Below, in pieces: positions 58,454 to 64,000 of a stretch of DNA of 64,000 nucleotides. The stretch spans positions 695,001 to 759,000 of the forward strand of contig JASSKH010000040.1 in NCBI GenBank assembly GCA_031763025.1, in the 5' to 3' direction. Numbering within the stretch: the stretch's first letter is position 1; the number at the start of each line of letters is the position of its first letter. A model generated the notes under the pieces. The model did no database searches and was not told the origin of the DNA. It saw only the letters and a list, made by a program, of their open reading frames with translations. A program made the translations under genes and the position numbers. Source of the stretch: Macrocystis pyrifera (lineage: Eukaryota; Sar; Phaeophyceae; Laminariales; Laminariaceae).

Positions 58454-58745
58454 GGTGGCGTGGTAGGTGGTCCGCGTGCCTAGTTTTAATAAGATCAACT
58501 TGGTGGGTTCGAGTCTCAATGAATGCGTACCACTCCTACCGTAAAGCATTTCCACTGCTTGTTGATTTTCATAGAATATTGCTAACTCACGCTTTCGCAC
58601 TTTCCGCTATTAATATTAATCTTTCATGCAAGAAAAAGTCTGCGCGATAAATATGAACGCAAGTACGGGGGGGCAGAAGGGACGACACCTGTAGATCGCT
58701 GAGCGTAAAGAAACCTCCTACTCGTACGAAAGTAAAAGTGAGGGG
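58454..58745 (+). mobile_element. SINE copy d with internal inversion
   Basis: The head is in plus sense (GTGGCGTGGTAGGTGG; B box GGTTCGAGTCT at 58,505-58,515) and so is the 3' part (AGAAGGGACGACACCTGT; AGATCGCTGAG). The central body at about 58,546-58,645 is reversed: GCATTTCCACTGCTTG, CTAACTCACGCTTTCGC and ATGCAAGAAAAAGT are the reverse complement of the body in copies a and c. So one segment of about 100 bp has flipped in place. Confidence 0.75.
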
Positions 58746-58792
58746 TGTCACCGATCTACAGCAGCAGTAGTACAAACAGCCAGAACTTTAGT

Positions 58793-59968
58793 GTGTGTAT
58801 GTTCTTCACATTAAACCGTTCTTCTACTCGTCGACATCCAGCAAGCCCAGTGTCCGTGCTGATTCTTCACCCTAGAATGATACGAGCTCTGTGGTTAGTA
58901 CGTACGTACCAGTATATATTAGTCAGTACTTACATTTCGTGGCCGAAAAGCGCAGACCTCCGTTTCCACACTTACAGGGAAGGACTTTCGTCATTCGCCT
59001 TTCATGCGCGCATTCATGTTGATCTCTTGATCTCCATCCGACAAACTATCCCCATTCGATGGCATTGGAATGTGGTTCAGCATAGGGGGGTAGACAGCAA
59101 TACATCAGCGCCTACTCCACGTCGAACCCGGCCGAAACCTTCGTTTGAAATCGAATCTTCAGCTTGGGACAGTAAACGTCTCGCCGTACAATACTCATAG
59201 GAGCTTCAGTCCACAGAGTAGTCACCGGTATTATTCTTCACGAAGCCATACACACCTACGAGGGGTCAGGGGGGGGAACGGGAGGAGTAGAAGGGAAACC
59301 GCGGTAGAAGAGAGTAGCAAAGAGACCGCAAACAGGGTAGCAAGGTACCAGGCCGACTGACAGGTTGGACTTTTCTTGCTACTCGTACCGCCAACTGCTG
59401 CGGCCGTTCGGTATGTATTGGCTGGGTGCTTTGATTTTTTTTTTTTTTTTCCATGACTCAACTTTTTCCTATATTTTCCCCTTCTTATCCTTATGAAAGA
59501 AGTACTACATATTGGGTGGGTGACGAGCGTATTTTGGCCCACTCATTCTTTCTCTTTTGACTTGGTTAAGTGTTCCCCGGCATGCATATTTCCCTTTTTC
59601 CTCCCGTTTCTTCCCCCTTGCACGTCCATTTTGGCTCATGCTCGGGGTATGTGTCTGAGCTTTGGCTTCCCATTTTATTTATTTATTTGGGATTCTTCTC
59701 CTTTTCTTTTTCGTTTTTGTTTCTTCGCTGCTTCTCTTTCTTTATGGTGTATTTTAGTTGCTGGCGTTTGTGTGTATGTTGTGTCGGCCGCACCTAGTGC
59801 GAAGGCATGGTATTGCGTAGGCTACTAGTGCATTACGGTGTGTTATCTCTGTGTCGTAGTCTGACCACAGAGCTCGTATCTTTCTACGGTGAAGAATCAG
59901 CACGGACACTGGTCTTGCTGGATGTCGACGAGTAGAAGAACGGTTTAATGTGAAGAACATGCACACGA
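58793..59968. repeat. 1.2-kb interval bounded by ~105-bp inverted repeats
   Basis: 58,793-58,898 (ATGTTCTTCACATTAAACCG; CGTCGACATCCAGCAAG; CAGTGTCCGTGCTGATTC) is the reverse complement of 59,860-59,968 with few mismatches. A third, more diverged direct copy lies at 62,500-62,603, and short pieces occur at 63,513-63,548 and 9022. The interior has no transposase and no convincing gene. It could be a non-autonomous DNA transposon or two independent insertions of a small repeat. Confidence 0.6.
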
Positions 59969-61595
59969 GTATCACGCCCGATCGCCGTATCACGCGCTGC
60001 TTGCAAGGGTCAACAGGGCGGTACCGCTGTTCTCTACCTGGTATTAAATAGGAATATTTTCATAATGTCGGACTTGAATACTGCGGTATACCAGGGAACT
60101 GTAGGATGATATGTACCGGTAGCTCGCTTATCGAGGGGGGCAACATGTGCTCGACGGCATCCCCCACTCCGAAAACATTGAAACTGTCGTAAAAGCAAGC
60201 AGTGGACACACAGACACGTAGAGATGCCCCACCCCGCCCATGCCATCCATCGGAGCACTTGCCGTGCTATTTCTACGTTTGCGAACCGCATTCGTAGCGC
60301 AAAGGGAAGCGAAGGGGAAGGCAGGACGTATACGATTTGATGCTTTGGTTTTTTCAGTAGTTACGGAGCGCGTTCGTATGTTCGCTGGTTCGTACGTACA
60401 GGGCCAGCAGGAGACAGAGAGTGCCTCTTCGTTTTTTTTTGTGTGTGTTTTAGTTCAACAGGGTTCGAAGTTTCGAATATTCGAACCCCACCAACGGGGG
60501 TGATAACATTCACAGATACACCTTGCATGAAAAAAAGGCGGCAGACAAACACAGCAGCAGTTAAGAGCATGCTCATATGCTCATATCAATCATGATTATT
60601 GATGGTATAGTCATCAATTCCGCCATCAACTCATTCCCCTGTACGACTGTAGTACCTGCCTAGGTACAGCAGCAATGGTCCATCAGTATTATATGCTGTT
60701 ATGGGTGATTAGTGGGAAGGACTTGTATTACGGAGATTTTTTTTTCATGATGCTCCGCCAATATTTCTTTGTTTGATTTGATTTGCATCTGATTGGTCGA
60801 CAAGTGAATCACCAAGCAGGCGTTTTGACTTTTGATTCGAATACAACAAAAAAAACGGATTCGACAACAAGGTTTTTGAGACTTCTTTTGCTCTCCGTGT
60901 TATTCAATTTAGGGACTGTATCCAACTCGACGTGGCATGTTCCTGAAACCGAAGCAAGCCACGCGAACTTGGGCCGTGTCGTAAACTGCTTCGCGAGTGA
61001 AATCCACTATTTTCGAGAGACAGGGCCACCGGAGCAGCCGCAGCGCGAGGTCCGACGACCCCTAGCACAGAGTGAACCATACGCGATGCCTAAAAAATTA
61101 CAGGGCCGTCGCAAACCCAGTTTTCCATACCTCTTTGCCTCGCAAACCACACGAGCACCGACCAGATCACGACTTCGCTAAAACGTTCGGTCGCTGTATC
61201 CCCGTCGCTGCTGCCTGCGTGGGGCCTCGGGGCTGCGCCAGCCACCCAAGACATCCCCAGATCGATAGCCTCTACGCCTGTGCTGGCAGAAACAATCGGC
61301 CGCTGACCGTGGCGCCCCGGGGAGGACGCGGGCCGACGCTCGCCTAGTTGGTTGCCCTCGGGTGTTCGTTGGCCCTTGTGCGTTATTCGATTCTTCAGCA
61401 AAATACGCTATTGATAGTCCTCGATTAGGCCCAAAGGCATATTTTTCTAGAAACTCTATTCAATCAAGTGAAATCAAATTCCTTTTTTCGTATTCGATTA
61501 TCATGAAAAAGGTTTCTCGTTGAAGACGGGCCCCTAAGGTAAACCTGTTCCTCCTGTAGCAGAGTGTGAAAGGTGCGTAGACTATTACATCTATG

Positions 61596-61628
<33 letters not shown>

Positions 61629-62499
61629 AGTAGGAGTACTCTTGCCATCCGACAATGTAGCATGAGCTTCAACGCTGATCACTCATGAAAGTACCCCGAA
61701 AGAAGACTCCATTTTGCTGTCCTTGCTCCTTTCTTCTCATCACGTACGTACTCGTAGACTATGAAGAGAGTTTGAAAACGAACACTTGCCTCTGTCGCTC
61801 CGGAGCGCTGTTTATCATAACACCACCGTACGTACGTACCTAATAAAATCTCAAAACATGATACCACACTGCTGTAATACTGCTGTACCTGGTGCTATAC
61901 TCTCCACGTCAGGTGATCGTAACACCGCGCCTTTCTTTTTTCTTTTCTCGCTTTCGGGTGTTCGGAGGGCGGAGGTACTAAAGCAGGAGTGGCTGCTGCT
62001 GTTGCTGCATGCAGACTACGTGACATCAACTCGTATCATGACATCGTAACATCGGTGCCACACTACTTATGTCTGTACTTGCGTGCTGGTTTGTTTTTAT
62101 GTTATTATATATTAATAGAAGGTTCATGCACCTATATATGATATATCCTGCATCATAACAAATACGTACGTACGTACGTACGTACGTACGTACGTACGAC
62201 GGACGAGTTTCCATACTGATTTTTTCGACAAGCAAGCGTCGTTTCCACAACTACCATCTTTTTCTGTGTGTGCTCCCCTTATTTTGAAGAAAATGCCGAA
62301 ACCCCAGGTACAAAGAAACACGACAAACCAACCAACCTTCCCCGCACGAGTTTTCTCGAGACCTTGCCTTGGAGAGTGGAGAGTGCAAGCGCAAGCACCG
62401 AGCGATGCATGCTTCTATGGAAAAAGCTCGACGAGATTTCCGAAGCCACCGCCGTCTTCCGTTGTGTGTGTGCCGTGCCCCCCCTTGTTCTGGAGAAAA
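59969..62499. other. Intergenic with microsatellites
   Basis: A GTA run at 61,596-61,629 and a TACG run at 62,162-62,198. A plus frame at 60,783-61,181 (132 codons) is open but has no domain. No RNA gene seen. Confidence 0.35.
62162..62198. repeat. TACG tetranucleotide run
   Basis: About nine self-complementary TACG units. Can form a perfect hairpin. Confidence 0.9.
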
Positions 62500-62603
62500 T
62501 CACATTAAACCGTTCTTTCTACCCGTCGACGACCAGCACAGCCAGTGTCCGTGCCGATTGTTCTGCCCTTCGTAGAGAGATGCAAGTTCTGTGGTCGCAA
62601 AAA
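62500..62603 (+). repeat. Third copy of the 58.8-kb repeat
   Basis: CACATTAAACCGTTCTTTCT, CGTCGACGACCAGCA and CCAGTGTCCGTGCCGATT match 58,803-58,896 in order. A 181-codon open frame (62,268-62,813) runs through it but has no recognisable domain and I do not call it a gene. Confidence 0.6.
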
Positions 62604-62907
62604 CTACGCCACAGAGATACCACATTGTTCTGCAGCAAGGAGAGTAGACGATGCAAATGCCATGCCATATTACTACTGGATACGACCGGCACGATATACA
62701 CGTTCTATAAAAGGGATGAAACAAAAGAAACAAATAAAGAAATCATGTGCGAAAAAGGGGAAAAAAAAAGTGGCGTGCCTCGCCAGGGGATGTGGCAGAC
62801 ATTACAGAACTAGCTGAAGAAACACCACCACTGCTTGCTGCATACAAAGAACCAAGGGGATACCAGGCAAATGCGTAGACTACAAGTAGTGATTCCGGTG
62901 TTTTCTT

Positions 62908-63243
62908 CTTTTTTTTTTATCATTTTTACTTTCCAGCTTAACTCGTAGGTTTACCCTCAGCGGTCTTCTGGGACAAGCCCTGGCCACAAGTGTTGTCCCT
63001 TCTCCCCCCCAAGTACGTGCCTTCATTTTTATCGCGCACAGGGTTCAGCATTCCCACGGCTTGTCGATTTTCATCGAATGTTGCTTAACTCACGCTCTCG
63101 TCGCTTTCCGCTATTAAATGATCAATTTTTATGCAAGAAAAAAATTGAAAAATATATGACGAATACGTATATATGCACTCGGTGTGACTTGACCCTACGA
63201 AATTGATTATGGTGGGCACGCGGGCCACCTACCGAGCCACCGG
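62908..63243 (-). mobile_element. SINE copy e, full length, minus strand
   Basis: In minus sense: head GGTGGCTCGGTAGGTGGCCC at about 63,243, then the body (AGCGGAAAGCGACGAGAGCG; GGGAATGCTGAACCCTGTGC), then CCCAGAAGACCGCTGAGGGT, and an A-run (T-run on the plus strand, 62,908-62,919) as the tail. The B box is diverged. Confidence 0.8.
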
Positions 63244-64000
63244 CGACGCCGGCCACAGGTGTACGATAAAAGTTACCGTTGGCTCGTACTTTTTTTTCCT
63301 TGTACTGGTGTCCTTTTACTTTTAATAATAGGCTATATCGGTATTATTGTCTACACCATGGTTGACGACTCGTCGACGGCTTTATTATTGTTCCATTTAG
63401 ATGACGCGTCGACGCCTCTATTATTCTTTTAGACGACAGACGGACGCCGTTACTGACTGTTTCATTAAAGCTGCTATTTTTTACGTAGGTTCACACCAAA
63501 ATGTTATTGTGTTCTTCACAGCAGTAAACCGTTCTTTCTACCCGTGGTCTGCTGCAATATCATATCTATCAGCTATATCTCTCTGCTGCTGCTGCTGCTG
63601 CTGTAGGATAAACAATCAATATTCACTGACTGGGTGCACTTGCAAGGGATTGAATACAGGAGCCAGAAGGCGTGTTGCGGAGGGGCCGCCGAAGGCCAGA
63701 ATATGCGATATATGGGTGAATATGTGCCCGAAAACCACGTGGCAAAAGCCCATCCGTTTGGCCCCGTAGAAACTTTTTTTTTTTTTTTTTCTTCCTACAA
63801 GTACTTCGAACGATCTGCATTGTCTCGGAAACAAAAAAAATTGCCTGAATACGGCGAGCAAGACTCGCGCAACGTTTTTCTCGCCGGTTGCCGAAAACTG
63901 TTTCGCTCGGCACAACGCGCGCCTTCTGCGCCTGTTGCGGCAAACCGCGATGCCCAAATGTTGCTTCAGCGCAAAAACGCGAGACAGCACGCGTTGTACT
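63244..64000. other. Window end, no gene recognised
   Basis: Has a TGC run (about 63,579-63,603) and a T-run at 63,774-63,790. Open frames on both strands in the last 400 bp have no recognisable domain. Confidence 0.35.

Noticed and set aside
62268-62813. 181-codon plus-strand frame
   Set aside because: Runs through a dispersed non-coding repeat (62,500-62,603) that is not conserved in this phase in its other copies.

Overview
This is a eukaryotic nuclear window, not bacterial. Coding signal comes in short exons bounded by GT/AG sites. There is no operon structure, and most of the sequence is transposable-element debris, simple repeats and non-coding DNA of moderate GC. The repeat mix (Ty1/copia and LINE remnants, a tRNA-derived SINE, foldback DNA elements), the long introns and the small-exon LRR genes would suit a stramenopile, most likely a brown alga. 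That assignment is inference from style, not proven by a marker gene.

Layout. 1-5 kb: imperfect repeats, a SINE copy, a foldback element with arms of about 190 bp, a degenerate acidic repeat ORF, and a second SINE next to a palindromic MITE. 5-9.4 kb: little that can be named, apart from a detached LINE 3' end. 9.4-14.0 kb: a dead Ty1/copia element on the minus strand with 225-bp LTRs and an extra inverted LTR. 15.1-16.3 kb: three tandem units of about 385 bp. 17.7-23.0 kb: a second, more complete copia element (minus) with gag, protease, integrase, RT and RNase H. 23.5-24.9 kb: a 5'-truncated LINE (minus) with a C-rich tail. 25-27.1 kb: a possible Ty3 integrase remnant.

27,177-48,965 is the dominant structure: a direct tandem duplication of a 10.9-kb segment, almost identical between copies. 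Each copy carries one multi-exon minus-strand gene for a leucine-rich-repeat protein. I reconstructed eight exons; phase is compatible at every junction, and LRR periodicity supports the junctions in the repeat region. The two predicted proteins appear to differ at one residue. The clearest differences between copies are in homopolymer tracts, especially C/G runs in introns 1 and 2.

49-64 kb: a retropepsin-like fragment, a 211-aa hypothetical ORF (minus), two spliced exons of a protein kinase N-lobe resembling WNK kinases (plus strand), more SINE and MITE copies, and a dispersed inverted-repeat family. A palindromic 9-mer (TACCTGGTA/TACCAGGTA) recurs about 20 times, where about 0.5 would be expected by chance.

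The plausible host genes are the two LRR paralogues and the kinase. The 52-kb ORF is possible. Everything else recognisable is selfish DNA, mostly broken.
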